Source of the DNA: Pseudenterobacter timonensis
GTDB taxonomy: Bacteria > Pseudomonadota > Gammaproteobacteria > Enterobacterales > Enterobacteriaceae
Length of the DNA: 64,000 nt
Direction: 5' to 3'
Assembly: GCF_900021175.1 (NCBI RefSeq)
Contig: NZ_FCOP01000011.1
Coordinates: 1-64,000 of the forward strand
Below the pieces are notes generated by a model. It made no database searches. It was given only the letters and a program-made list of their open reading frames with translations, and had not been told where the DNA came from. A program made the position numbers and the translations under genes. Positions 24,969 through 33,904 of this stretch are shown in pieces (the first letter of the stretch is position 1; each line of letters starts with the position of its first letter).

Positions 24969-25898
24969 TTACGCCGGCATCGCCTCGCGGGGGATAATCG
25001 CTCCGCGATACTGGATGACGGTGCTGGCGGTCAGGTGACCGCGTCTGGCCGCCTCTTCCGGGGTGCCGCCGGTCAGGCGAACCGCCAGATAACCCGCGCT
25101 GAACGAGTCGCCCGCCGCCGTAGTATCAATCACCTTCTCTTTGGCAAGTTTCACCGCCGGAACCTCAACAACCTCTTCCCCGGCCATGGCGACCAGACAG
25201 GAGTCCGCGCCACGCTTGATCACCACTTCCGTCACGCCTGCCTGCCGGGTACGCGCAATCAGCTCGTCGACCGGCTTCTCGCCCCACAGGGCATCCTCGT
25301 CATCCAGAGTTAAAAAGGCGATATCGGTGCATGCCAGCATCCGGGTATAGACCTGCTGCGTCTCTTCGCGGCTGGCCCACAGGCGCGGGCGGTAGTTATT
25401 GTCGAAAATATTTTCCCCGCCGTTGGCGCGGCAGCGCTCCAGCAGGGCGAAAAGCTTCTCGCGACTTTCCGGGCTTAAAATCGCCAGGCTAATGCCGCTC
25501 AGGTAGAGATAGTCGAAGGTGGCCAGCTTTTCGCAAATGGCGGGCGCGTCAGGGCTTTCCAGCCAGAATTTCGCGGCGGCTTCGTTACGCCAGTAGTAGA
25601 AGGTACGCTCGCCGGTACTGTCGGTTTCGATGTAGTAGAGGCCCGGCAGACGGTTTTCCATCCGCTGGATCAGCGTGGTATCCACCTGCTCCTCCTGCCA
25701 GGCTTCCAGCATCTGCTGGCTGAAGCTGTCGGTGCCCAGCGCCGTCACGTAGTTAACGGTCAGCGCTTCTGGCGCAACCTGGCGGGCAATGTAAACCGAC
25801 GTATTTAACGTATCGCCACCAAAGCCACGGCTGACTTCCGCGCCTTTTTGTGACAGTTCAATCATACATTCGCCAATCACGGCAATTTTCTTAGACAT
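24969..25898 (-). CDS. kdgK: 2-dehydro-3-deoxygluconokinase KdgK
   Basis: Phosphorylates 2-keto-3-deoxygluconate from hexuronate and pectin breakdown, feeding KDPG to the Entner-Doudoroff aldolase. The start MSKKIAVIGECMIEL gives 309 residues as in E. coli; a 20-residue upstream extension has no homology. PfkB/ribokinase signatures are GFGGDTLNTSVYIAR near the N-terminus and DTTAAGDSFSAGYL with the catalytic aspartate near the C-terminus. A KdgR-type operator lies 65 nt upstream. The product also uses KDG arising from uronates, although no uronate catabolic genes lie in the window. Confidence 0.96.
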   Translation of the reverse strand: MSKKIAVIGECMIELSQKGAEVSRGFGGDTLNTSVYIARQVAPEALTVNYVTALGTDSFSQQMLEAWQEEQVDTTLIQRMENRLPGLYYIETDSTGERTFYYWRNEAAAKFWLESPDAPAICEKLATFDYLYLSGISLAILSPESREKLFALLERCRANGGENIFDNNYRPRLWASREETQQVYTRMLACTDIAFLTLDDEDALWGEKPVDELIARTRQAGVTEVVIKRGADSCLVAMAGEEVVEVPAVKLAKEKVIDTTAAGDSFSAGYLAVRLTGGTPEEAARRGHLTASTVIQYRGAIIPREAMPA

Positions 25899-25962
25899 AA
25901 TCGTGAACCTGAACAGATAAATAAAATGTAGTGTGCGCTGTGGGCAATTCGTGGTCAACTAT

Positions 25963-25981
25963 ATTAAAACAGCGTTCCAAA
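25963..25981 (-). promoter_or_regulatory. Candidate KdgR operator upstream of kdgK
   Basis: ATTAAAACAGCGTTCCAAA matches 15 of 19 positions of the KdgR consensus AATRAAAYRNYRTTTYATT, as I remember it. It lies 65 nt upstream of kdgK, a known KdgR-regulon gene. The match was made by eye. Confidence 0.6.
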
Positions 25982-26052
25982 AAAATGTTTGAGCCAGTCC
26001 ATGTTCTGGTGTGATTTGCCGGGTTAATTTTACTTTCCCCTCCTCCTGTGCA

Positions 26053-26079
26053 TAAAGTTCTCTCTGGCTGCGCCGATAA
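26053..26079 (+). promoter_or_regulatory. FliA (sigma-28) class III flagellar promoter of pdeH
   Basis: TAAAGTTC, an 11-nt spacer and GCCGATAA. The sigma-28 consensus is TAAAGTTT-N11-GCCGATAA, so this is one mismatch with exact spacing. The expected transcription start near 26086 gives a leader of about 43 nt to the ATG at 26129, which also excludes upstream start codons. E. coli yhjH (pdeH) is a known FliA target. Confidence 0.92.
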
Positions 26080-26128
26080 CCTTTTGACGAGTCCAGACAG
26101 GGCATCCCGAATCAACAGGACAGCTGAA

Positions 26129-26902
26129 ATGAAGTCAGAGCAGGTTATCCAGCGGCTAAGCACCACTGCAGAAGCAAGCATCGAAAGCCTGCAGGAGCAT
26201 CGCTACTGGCTGCAGTGCGAGCGTGCTTATACCTACCAGCCTATCTATCGTACTGACGGCAGACTGATGGCGATTGAGATCCTGACCATCGTGACGCACC
26301 CGTCGAACCCTGCCCAGCGCATCGCGCCGGATCGCTACTTCGCCGAAGTCAGCGTGCGTCAGCGGCTGGAGGTGCTGGAGGAGCAACTGCAAATGCTGGC
26401 GGCGCGGGAGGCGTTCTTCAGGCAGCACGACATTCTCGCCTCGGTTAACGTGGATGGTCCAACCCTTATGGCGCTGCGCCAGAATACGGCGCTGCAGGAG
26501 CTGGTCGCCACGCTGCCGTGGATGCGCTTTGAGCTGGTGGAGCATGTGCGCCTGCCGCAAAACTCCTCGTTCGCCTCCATGTGTGAATTTGGCCCGCTCT
26601 GGCTGGACGATTTTGGTACCGGGATGGCTAACTTTTCCGCCCTCAGCGAGGTGCGCTACGACTACATCAAGGTGGCGCGCGATCTCTTTATCATGCTGCG
26701 TCAGACCCCGGAGGGGCGAAATCTCTTCACGCTTCTGCTGCAGCTGATGAACCGCTACTGTCAGGGGGTCATTGTGGAAGGGGTCGAAACGCTGGAGGAG
26801 TGGCGCGATGTGCAAAACTCACCGGCGAAGGCGGCCCAGGGCTATTTCCTCTCCCGCCCGGTAGCGATGGAGACGCTCGATAAGGTCATACTTACTCTCT
26901 GA
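26129..26902 (+). CDS. pdeH: Cyclic-di-GMP phosphodiesterase PdeH (YhjH)
   Basis: Stand-alone EAL-domain enzyme, the main c-di-GMP phosphodiesterase of motile enterobacteria; it keeps YcgR from braking the flagella. The ATG at 26129 gives 257 residues (E. coli 255). A longer frame beginning at 26048 would start upstream of the sigma-28 promoter and is rejected. EAL-site residues are present: AIEILTIV (EIL instead of EAL, as in this family), SVNVDGP, ELVEHVRL, WLDDFGTGMANF, YIKVARDL, VEGVETLEE and AQGYFLSRP. Together with PdeK it gives two phosphodiesterases within 7 kb of the cellulose genes. Confidence 0.96.
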   Translation: MKSEQVIQRLSTTAEASIESLQEHRYWLQCERAYTYQPIYRTDGRLMAIEILTIVTHPSNPAQRIAPDRYFAEVSVRQRLEVLEEQLQMLAAREAFFRQHDILASVNVDGPTLMALRQNTALQELVATLPWMRFELVEHVRLPQNSSFASMCEFGPLWLDDFGTGMANFSALSEVRYDYIKVARDLFIMLRQTPEGRNLFTLLLQLMNRYCQGVIVEGVETLEEWRDVQNSPAKAAQGYFLSRPVAMETLDKVILTL

Positions 26903-27011
26903 TCCCCACCTTTTTCTTCTCGCTCGCGCGATTCCCGGAAGCCGCCCACCCCGTTTCCCCTGGCCTGAACTATATTCATGAAAGGCAAGGTAATAAAGAA
27001 AGGGGACAACG

Positions 27012-29075
27012 ATGACAAAAACAGCCAGGATCATCACCTGGGTGGTAGGGATATTTGTACTATTGATTGTGGTGGCGATTATCATTATCGCAACGTTCGA
27101 CTGGAACCGCCTCAAGCCAACCATCAACCAGAAAGTCTCAACCGAACTTAACCGCCCCTTCGCCATTCGCGGCGATCTTGGCGTGGTGTGGGAGCGTCAG
27201 AAAGAGGAGACAGGCTGGCGTAGCTGGGTGCCCTGGCCGCATGTTCATGCCAATGACATTATTCTCGGCAACCCGCCCGATATTCCTGAAGTGACGATGG
27301 TCCACCTGCCGCGCGTGGAGGCGACGCTGGCGCCGCTGGCGCTGCTGACCAAAACCGTTTACCTGCCGTGGATCAAACTCCAGCAGCCCGACGCGCGCCT
27401 GATCCGCCTGTCGGAAAAGAACAACAACTGGACCTTTGACCTGGCGAGCAGCGATAAAGAGAAAGATCCCAACGCGAAACCCTCATCCTGGTCATTCCGG
27501 CTGGATAATATCCTTTTCGATCGTGGACGGATCGCGATTGACGATAAGGTCAGCAAGGCTGACGTAGTGATCTACGTCGATCCGCTGGGTAAACCGCTGC
27601 CCTTCAGCGAAGTGACCGGCAGCAAAGGGAAAGGGGAGAAGGAGAAGGTCGGCGATTATGTCTTTGGACTGAAGGCCGACGGGCGTTACAACGGCCAGCC
27701 GCTCTCCGGGACCGGTAAAATTGGCGGAATGCTGGCCCTGCGTAGCGAAGGGACGCCGTTCCCGGTGCAGGCGGATTTCCGCTCGGGCAACACCCGCGTG
27801 GCGTTTGTCGGTACGGTTAACGATCCGATGAAGATGGGTGGCGTGGATCTGGAACTGAAGTTCTCCGGCGACTCGCTCGGCGAACTCTACGATCTGACCG
27901 GCGTGCTGTTACCGGATACTCCGCCGTTTGAGACTGACGGAAGGCTGGTGGCGAAAATCGACAGCGAAAAAAGCTCCGTCTATGACTATCGCGGCTTTAA
28001 CGGACGCATCGGCGACAGCGATATTCACGGCTCGCTGACCTATACCACCGGTAAACCGCGGCCGAAGCTGGAAGGGGATATGGAGTCTCGTCAGCTAAGG
28101 CTGGCGGATCTCGGCCCGCTTATCGGCGTGGATTCCGGTAAAGGGGCGGAACAGTCGAAACGGTCTGAACAGAAAAAAGGTGAAAAGAGCGTACAGCCTG
28201 CGGACAAAGTGCTCCCTTACGATCGCTTTGAAACCGATAAGTGGGACACCATGGATGCCGACGTGCGCTTCAAGGGGCGTAAAATCGAGCATGGCAGCAC
28301 CCTGCCGCTGAGCGATCTCTCCACGCACATCATCCTGAAAAACGGCGATCTGCGCCTGCAGCCGCTTAAGTTTGGCATGGCGGGCGGCACCATCAGTTCG
28401 AATATCCATCTGGAAGGGGATAAAAAGCCGATGCAAGGAAGGGCGGAGATCCAGGCCCGCCGGCTGAAGCTGAAAGAGCTGATGCCCGACGTCGAGCTGA
28501 TGCAGAAAACGCTCGGGGAGATGAACGGCGACGCTGATATTCGCGGCACCGGTAACTCCGTCGCGGCGCTGCTGGGTAACGGCAACGGTAACCTCAAGCT
28601 GTTGATGAACGACGGTCTGGTGAGCCGCAACCTGATGGAGATCCTCGGGCTTAACGTCGGCAACTTTATCATCGGGCAGATCTTTGGCGATGATGAGGTG
28701 CGGGTAAACTGCGCGGCAGCCAATATCGACCTCGTGAACGGTGTGGCGCGTCCGCAGATTTTCGCCTTCGATACCGAAAACGCGGTGATTAACGTAACGG
28801 GGACGGCCAGCATGGCTTCGGAGCAGATGGATTTAACCATCGATCCGGAGAGCAAGGGGATCCGTATTATCACCCTGCGCTCGCCGCTCTATGTGCGCGG
28901 CTCGTTCAAAGAACCTCAGGCGGGGGTGAAGGCCGGGCCGCTGATTGCGCGCGGCGCCGTCGCGGCAGCCCTGGCGACGCTGGTTACGCCTGCCGCCGCG
29001 CTGCTGGCGCTCATCTCCCCGTCAGAGGGCGATGCGAACCAGTGCCGGACCATTCTGTCGCAGATGAAGAAATAA
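27012..29075 (+). CDS. yhjG: AsmA-family inner-membrane-anchored periplasmic protein YhjG
   Basis: A 687-residue AsmA-like protein (E. coli YhjG about 690). One N-terminal transmembrane helix (about residues 8-28, VVGIFVLLIVVAIIIIA) is followed by the AsmA N-terminal motif NRLKPTINQKVSTELNRPF, a long beta-rich repeating-groove region, and the AsmA C-terminal domain (GNGNGNLKLLMNDGLVSRN, about 515-535). Family members such as YhdP, TamB and YdbH carry phospholipids between membranes; YhjG is a minor paralogue with no firm role. A GGGG ribosome site precedes the ATG. Confidence 0.93.
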   Translation: MTKTARIITWVVGIFVLLIVVAIIIIATFDWNRLKPTINQKVSTELNRPFAIRGDLGVVWERQKEETGWRSWVPWPHVHANDIILGNPPDIPEVTMVHLPRVEATLAPLALLTKTVYLPWIKLQQPDARLIRLSEKNNNWTFDLASSDKEKDPNAKPSSWSFRLDNILFDRGRIAIDDKVSKADVVIYVDPLGKPLPFSEVTGSKGKGEKEKVGDYVFGLKADGRYNGQPLSGTGKIGGMLALRSEGTPFPVQADFRSGNTRVAFVGTVNDPMKMGGVDLELKFSGDSLGELYDLTGVLLPDTPPFETDGRLVAKIDSEKSSVYDYRGFNGRIGDSDIHGSLTYTTGKPRPKLEGDMESRQLRLADLGPLIGVDSGKGAEQSKRSEQKKGEKSVQPADKVLPYDRFETDKWDTMDADVRFKGRKIEHGSTLPLSDLSTHIILKNGDLRLQPLKFGMAGGTISSNIHLEGDKKPMQGRAEIQARRLKLKELMPDVELMQKTLGEMNGDADIRGTGNSVAALLGNGNGNLKLLMNDGLVSRNLMEILGLNVGNFIIGQIFGDDEVRVNCAAANIDLVNGVARPQIFAFDTENAVINVTGTASMASEQMDLTIDPESKGIRIITLRSPLYVRGSFKEPQAGVKAGPLIARGAVAAALATLVTPAAALLALISPSEGDANQCRTILSQMKK

Positions 29076-29103
29076 AACTCACCGGCTAACGGCGAGAGAC
29101 AGT

Positions 29104-29136
29104 AAAACGGCAACCCCAGGGTTGCCGTTTTGCTTT
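29104..29136 (+). terminator. Terminator of yhjG
   Basis: AAAACGGCAACCC and GGGTTGCCGTTTT form a near-perfect 13-bp stem followed by TGCTTTT, 29 nt after the yhjG stop. The A-tract on the left would also allow function on the minus strand for yhjE. Confidence 0.88.
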
Positions 29137-29170
29137 TATCAACTGACGTCGCGATGCGTGCAGCCATGCT

Positions 29171-29200
29171 GTAGGCCGGGAAGCGTCGCCGCCACCCGGC
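29171..29200. repeat. REP element between yhjG and yhjE
   Basis: GTAGGCCGGG...CACCCGGC matches the Y/Z-type repetitive extragenic palindrome pattern (GTAGGCCGGATAAGGCG-CGCCGCCATCCGGC in E. coli), with the usual imperfect stem and GTAG head. It lies 10 nt from the yhjE stop codon. Confidence 0.8.
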
Positions 29201-29209
29201 ATCGACCGT

Positions 29210-30532
29210 TTACAGATCCTGATGTTTAGTCTCGTGAGTCAACAGCAGGGCAATCAGCGTCAGGACCGCCATCGCCGCGAGATAAACGCCCACGTAGAAG
29301 AGACCGTAGTTCGCCTGTAACCAGGTGGCGATATAGGGGGCAACGGAGGCGCCCAGAATGGAGGAGACGTTATAGGAGAAGGAGGCGCCGGTATAGCGCA
29401 CTTCCGTCGGGAAAAGCTCCGGCAGCAGCGCCCCCATCGGACCAAAGGTCAATCCCATCAGGCTCAGGCCAATCAGCAGGTAGGTCATGACCAGCGCCGG
29501 TTTGCCGGAGCTCAACAGCGGCGGAAAGACAAACAGCGCAAAAAGGATGAGCAGGGAGGTAATCACGATCATGCTGGCGCGGCGGCCAAATTTATCCGCC
29601 AGCAGGCCTGCGACAGGAACCATCACGCCGAAGCCGATTACCGCCATCATCAGCATCCACAACACTTCATTACGCGGCAGCCCCAGCCCGACCGGTGCGG
29701 CGGCGGTGCTGTAGGTCATGGAGTAGACCGTCATGATATAGAAGAGCGTGTAGGTCGCCAGCATGATGAAGGTGCCCAGCACCGTGACGCGAACATGTTT
29801 AGTCAGCAGCGTACCCAGCGGAACTTTTACCTGCTTTTTCGCCGCCGCCACTTTGGCAAAGACCGGCGTTTCATGCAGAGAGACGCGCACATAGAGACCA
29901 ATAATGACCAGCACCGCCGAGAAGATGAACGGTACGCGCCAGCCCCAGGCCATAAACTGCTCGTCCGTCAGCAGCCAGGAGAGCAGCAGGAAGGTGCCGT
30001 TGGCAAAGAAGAAGCCAATCGGCGCGCCCAGCTGCGGGAACGAACCATACAGCGCACGCTTACGCGCCGGGGCGTTTTCCGTTGCCAGCAGCGCCGCGCC
30101 GCCCCATTCGCCGCCCAGCCCTAAGCCCTGCCCGAAGCGCGCCAGCGCCAGCAGCAGCGGAGCCAGTACGCCGATGGTTTCGTAGCTCGGCAGCAGGCCG
30201 ATCACCACGGTAGAGATCCCCATCGTGAGCAGCGAAGCGACCAGCGTAACCTTACGCCCTACGCGATCGCCGAAGTGGCCGAAAAGCGCCGAGCCGATCG
30301 GACGCGCGATAAAGGCGATGGCGAAGGTCGCCAGCGACTGTAGCGTGGCTGCGGTCGGATCGCCCTGCGGGAAGAAGATATGCGGAAAAACGATGACCGC
30401 GGCGGTGGCGTAGATATAGAAATCGAAAAACTCAATTGCCGTGCCGATAAGCGAGGCGACGACAACCTTATTCCGCGAGTTTACCGGTGCGATGGGCTGT
30501 TCTGTATCGAGTGTTGTGGCTGTGGCTTGCAT
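29210..30532 (-). CDS. yhjE: MFS metabolite:H+ symporter YhjE
   Basis: A 440-residue, 12-helix major facilitator of the MHS/ShiA-ProP group, the same length as E. coli YhjE. Signatures are FFDFYIYATAA in helix 1, GHFGDRVGRKVTL between helices 2 and 3, RFGQGLGLGGEWGGA in helix 4 and ELFPTEVRYTGASFSYN in the second half. The substrate is unknown; relatives carry shikimate, citrate or osmoprotectants. The upstream gap 30533-30795 (263 nt) holds its promoter region and the yhjD terminator and no gene. Confidence 0.93.
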   Translation of the reverse strand: MQATATTLDTEQPIAPVNSRNKVVVASLIGTAIEFFDFYIYATAAVIVFPHIFFPQGDPTAATLQSLATFAIAFIARPIGSALFGHFGDRVGRKVTLVASLLTMGISTVVIGLLPSYETIGVLAPLLLALARFGQGLGLGGEWGGAALLATENAPARKRALYGSFPQLGAPIGFFFANGTFLLLSWLLTDEQFMAWGWRVPFIFSAVLVIIGLYVRVSLHETPVFAKVAAAKKQVKVPLGTLLTKHVRVTVLGTFIMLATYTLFYIMTVYSMTYSTAAAPVGLGLPRNEVLWMLMMAVIGFGVMVPVAGLLADKFGRRASMIVITSLLILFALFVFPPLLSSGKPALVMTYLLIGLSLMGLTFGPMGALLPELFPTEVRYTGASFSYNVSSILGASVAPYIATWLQANYGLFYVGVYLAAMAVLTLIALLLTHETKHQDL

Positions 30533-30757
30533 AAAATTTTCTTATTTTTTGGCGAACGAAAGGCCATATTACGCACAGCAAAAGCGACATTTCAATCTGT
30601 AACAAAGCGCAGGGAAGGGCAAAAAATGGTCAAAAAGTGGATAATTTTCAGACCGGGGGAATAACATCTCAGAAATGCTTCACAGATTTTAAAATTCAGC
30701 GGATAAAACTGGTTTTCGGTTAAATAAAAGTTACGGACTGGATTTATATGCTGAAAC

Positions 30758-30786
30758 GAAAAGGCGGGCTGACATTTTCAGCCCGC
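30758..30786 (-). terminator. Terminator of yhjD
   Basis: GCGGGCTGA, loop CATTT, TCAGCCCGC: a perfect 9-bp stem. On the minus strand it is followed by CTTTTCGTTT. It ends 10 nt beyond the yhjD stop. Confidence 0.88.
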
Positions 30787-30795
30787 AACAGGGAG

Positions 30796-31854
30796 TTAGT
30801 TATGCGATTTGCCCGGCATTTGCGGGTCATCTTTATATTCGGCGGTCGCGATCCAGGCGGCGCAAAAGAGAGTCAGACGGGCAAAGAAGTAGAAGAAGGC
30901 CATCAGCCCCAGCACGGAGCCAAACGCTGCGCCGGAGGGCGATTTCACCAGTGACGGCAGGGTATAGGTCATTACGATTTTAATCACTTCGAAGCCAATC
31001 GCCGCAATAAAGGTACCGCGGATCAGTGCCCGCTTGCGGGGGCGGTGGCGCGGCAGACGCCAGAAGATCCAGAAGAAGAGCAGGAAGTTGGCGAGAATAG
31101 AGATCGCCAGCCCGATCAGGTGCCAGACGGGTTTCAGCCAGCTGATATAGTCGAGGTAGAGCGCGGAGATAATCATCTCCTGCGCCGAACCGGCTACCGA
31201 GGTGATGGCGAGGGTGATAACCAGGGCAACCAGCAGACCAATCAGGGAGATAAAGTCGCGGAAATATTTTACCCAAATTTTCTCCTGGTCCTGTGGATTT
31301 CGCTCCCACTCGTCGCGCGACTGCGCCCGGATCGCTTCGCGCAGGTTGCCCATCCAGTTAATTCCGGAATAGAGCGCCACCAGCAGGCCGACAATACCGA
31401 CGGTGGTACGCTGCTGTACCGCGGTGTTGATCGTGCTTTTGAGAGTGGTGGCGAGCGTCGGGTCGCTGACGTTAGTCAGGATCTTATTGAAAATATCCTG
31501 CAGAAGCGTCGGGTGTGATGCGAGCATAAAGCCCGCCGCCGCGAAGGAGACCATCAGGATCGGGATCATCGACAGGAAAGAGAAATAGGTGATCGCCGCG
31601 CCAAACTGGTTGCCCATACGGTCGTTAAAGCGCTCCATGGCCCGTATAAGGTGCGCCACCATCGGGCGGCGCTGAATTTTTTCCGCCGTTTCAGTGACGG
31701 TCTCCAGCGCTTTGCTGGCAATTCCTTCGCCATCGTCCCCCTCCTTGCGTTGCGCAGGCTCCGGGGCGGCATCGTCCGTCTCCATTTTTCTGATGGGCTC
31801 GTAGTCCAGTTCCTGAGTGGGTCGTTGCGGGTTATTGTCCGGCGTCACGCGCAT
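30796..31854 (-). CDS. yhjD: Inner-membrane YihY/BrkB-family protein YhjD
   Basis: A 352-residue inner-membrane protein (E. coli YhjD 337). A charged cytosolic N-terminus (residues 1-65) is followed by about six transmembrane helices of the YihY/BrkB family; visible are GAAITYFSFLSMIPILMVSFAA and AFGSVLGLMAFFYFFARLTLF. In E. coli a point mutation in yhjD suppresses the lethality of losing Kdo on lipid A, suggesting a transport role for lipid A precursors, though the native function is unproven. Preceded by yhjC in the same direction with a 39-nt gap. Confidence 0.92.
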   Translation of the reverse strand: MRVTPDNNPQRPTQELDYEPIRKMETDDAAPEPAQRKEGDDGEGIASKALETVTETAEKIQRRPMVAHLIRAMERFNDRMGNQFGAAITYFSFLSMIPILMVSFAAAGFMLASHPTLLQDIFNKILTNVSDPTLATTLKSTINTAVQQRTTVGIVGLLVALYSGINWMGNLREAIRAQSRDEWERNPQDQEKIWVKYFRDFISLIGLLVALVITLAITSVAGSAQEMIISALYLDYISWLKPVWHLIGLAISILANFLLFFWIFWRLPRHRPRKRALIRGTFIAAIGFEVIKIVMTYTLPSLVKSPSGAAFGSVLGLMAFFYFFARLTLFCAAWIATAEYKDDPQMPGKSHN

Positions 31855-31893
31855 TTTCCTTTTTAGCTACTGTATATTTTTGAATTATAGCCG

Positions 31894-32793
31894 CTAATCC
31901 ACATAGCCCCTGATAAGCCCGGCCAGCCATTCCATAAACAGACGCACCCGCCGCGAAAGGTTGTGCCGGTGAGGATAGATGAGCGAGACGGGCATTGGCG
32001 CGGCGCGGTATTGCGGCAGGATCTCGATAAGCTTTTTCCTGCGCAGCGCCTCGCGCACCCCGACGCGGGGAGCCTGAATAATGCCAAGCCCGGCCAGACA
32101 GGCGGCATTATAGGTTTCGGTGCTGTTGACCGTCAGCGTCCCGCCGGTTTTGACCCAGCGGGTAGTTTCACCATCGTCATATTCAAACCCCTGCGGGCGG
32201 CTACCGAAATTTGACGCGTAGTGAATCAGGGCATGGGAGGCGAGGTCGTCGAGCGTTTCCGGATAGCCGAAACGCTCCAGATAGTCGGGACTGGCGCAGT
32301 TGATAATCGAGAGCTGACCAGGCGAGCGGGCCACCAGCCCGGACTCCTTTAGCGTGCCGACGCGCACCACGCAGTCAAACCCTTCCCGAATAACATCCAC
32401 CAGGCGATCGCTGCTGCTCAGTTCCAGCTCAATGCCGGGATACTGCTGCATAAAGGCGGGCAGTTGCGGAATGACTAAATTTCGCGCAATAGCCACCGGC
32501 ATATCCACGCGTAGTCGTCCGCTCACGCTACGGGGATCGTTTTGAAACATGCCATCCAGTTCATCAAGGTTCGACAGCAGATCCCGCGCCCGCTCGTAAT
32601 AGACCATGCCATCCTGCGTCAGGCTGACGCGGCGCGTTGTGCGGTGCAGCAGCCGGGCGCCCAGCGCATTTTCCAGCGCCAGGATCTGGCGGGAGACGCT
32701 ACCTTTAGGTAGACCGAGCGTCTCCGCGGCGCGGGAAAAACTTTCCAGTTCCGCCACGCGGATGAAGAGCTGCATTGCGTGAATTTTATCCAT
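31894..32793 (-). CDS. yhjC: LysR-type transcriptional regulator YhjC
   Basis: A 299-residue LysR regulator. The N-terminal helix-turn-helix spans about residues 1-60 (FSRAAETLGLPKGSVSRQILALENALGARL), followed by the coiled linker and an effector-binding domain containing YPGIELELSSSDRLVDVIREGFD. It belongs to the subgroup typified by DmlR and AaeR. E. coli YhjC (RcdB) is reported to affect csgD and biofilm. It is transcribed divergently from the SDR gene at 32913, the usual arrangement for a LysR regulator and its target. The shared 119-nt intergenic region probably holds its operator. Confidence 0.9.
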   Translation of the reverse strand: MDKIHAMQLFIRVAELESFSRAAETLGLPKGSVSRQILALENALGARLLHRTTRRVSLTQDGMVYYERARDLLSNLDELDGMFQNDPRSVSGRLRVDMPVAIARNLVIPQLPAFMQQYPGIELELSSSDRLVDVIREGFDCVVRVGTLKESGLVARSPGQLSIINCASPDYLERFGYPETLDDLASHALIHYASNFGSRPQGFEYDDGETTRWVKTGGTLTVNSTETYNAACLAGLGIIQAPRVGVREALRRKKLIEILPQYRAAPMPVSLIYPHRHNLSRRVRLFMEWLAGLIRGYVD

Positions 32794-32912
32794 AGGTTGC
32801 GCTCATTGTTGTTATGAATGAAACAGTAAAGCGTTCGCAGGCGTATTTATTGTTTTTTTATCACCTAATAAGCTCTTTCTCAATCAACACAACAGCCAAA
32901 ACGAGGTTTCTT

Positions 32913-33671
32913 ATGTCTCAACGTATCGCATTAGTGACCGGCGGGAGCCGCGGTCTCGGTAAGAATGCTGCTTTGAAGCTGGCGGCAAAGGGAACGGATA
33001 TCATTCTGACCTGGAATAACAGCCAGAACGAGGCGCTGGAGGTGGTCCACGAGATTGAGAAAAAAGGAGGGAAAGCGGTGGCATTGCAGCTGAATGTCGC
33101 CGATATCACGCAATTCCCCCATTTTACTGAAGAGGTGCGTAAGCAGCTCAAACAGGTATGGCACCGTGACACCTTCGACTATTTATTGAACAATGCCGGC
33201 ACGGGTTTATATACCCCTTTCAGCGAGACGACAGAAGCGGAATTTGACGAGGCGATGAACGTCCACTTTAAAGGGCCTTACTTTCTTACCCAGAGCCTGC
33301 TGCCGCTGATTAAAAACGGTGGCCGCATCCTTAACGTCTCCAGCGGACTTACCCGCATGACGCAGGTGGGGTCAGGAACTTACGCCGCCATGAAAGCGGC
33401 GATGGAAGTGCTCACGCGATATCAGGCGAAGGAGCTGGGCGAGCGCGGTATTTCCGTAAATATTATTGCCCCGGGCGCCATCGAAACTGATTTTGGCGGC
33501 GGACGAGTACGCGATAATGCCACCCTGAATCAGTTTCTGGCGTCACAAACGGCACTGGGACGCGTCGGCCTGCCGGATGATATTGGCGATGCAATAGCGG
33601 TCCTGCTGAGCGATGAGTTAAGGTGGATGAACGCGCAGCGTATTGAAGTTTCTGGCGGAATGTTCCTCTGA
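32913..33671 (+). CDS. Short-chain dehydrogenase/reductase divergent from yhjC
   Basis: A 252-residue NAD(P)-dependent oxidoreductase of the classical SDR family. The ATG at 32913 follows a GAGG ribosome site; a 33-residue upstream extension is not conserved. The cofactor motif TGGSRGLG occurs at residues 9-16, NNAG in YLLNNAGTG, and the catalytic Ser in NVSSGL. The usual YxxxK is seen as TYAAMKAA. The Gly-Gly-Ser-Arg motif favours NADP(H). Substrate unknown. Divergent from the LysR gene yhjC, its likely regulator. Confidence 0.88.
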   Translation: MSQRIALVTGGSRGLGKNAALKLAAKGTDIILTWNNSQNEALEVVHEIEKKGGKAVALQLNVADITQFPHFTEEVRKQLKQVWHRDTFDYLLNNAGTGLYTPFSETTEAEFDEAMNVHFKGPYFLTQSLLPLIKNGGRILNVSSGLTRMTQVGSGTYAAMKAAMEVLTRYQAKELGERGISVNIIAPGAIETDFGGGRVRDNATLNQFLASQTALGRVGLPDDIGDAIAVLLSDELRWMNAQRIEVSGGMFL

Positions 33672-33718
33672 AAAGAGATAACCGGATCGTTAGGTAGATC
33701 CTGATTTAAGGAGATTCT

Positions 33719-33755
33719 CAAAGCACATATTACAAGTGTTGTAATATGTGCTTTG
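33719..33755. other. 37-bp perfect AT-rich inverted repeat
   Basis: CAAAGCACATATTACAA, loop GTG, TTGTAATATGTGCTTTG: a 17-bp perfect stem 47 nt after the SDR stop and 149 nt before yhjB. No T-tract follows, and it is unlike REP elements. It could be a terminator with a weak tail, or an operator for a dimeric regulator acting on yhjB. Confidence 0.7.
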
Positions 33756-33904
33756 TTAGATGATATTTGTAACTCTTCCATGATATTCGCTTTTCCTCGT
33801 GGCGCCCCCCTGTAAAATGCCCTCTGATATTGATTCATTCCGTAATATTATCTCTGACGGTACGTTGTACTTTTACAGCATGCGGAGCAGAGGGAGAAAA
33901 TACA

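Noticed and set aside
26048..26128. A longer N-terminus for PdeH
   Set aside because: The extra codons span the sigma-28 promoter and precede its transcription start, and they lack homology.
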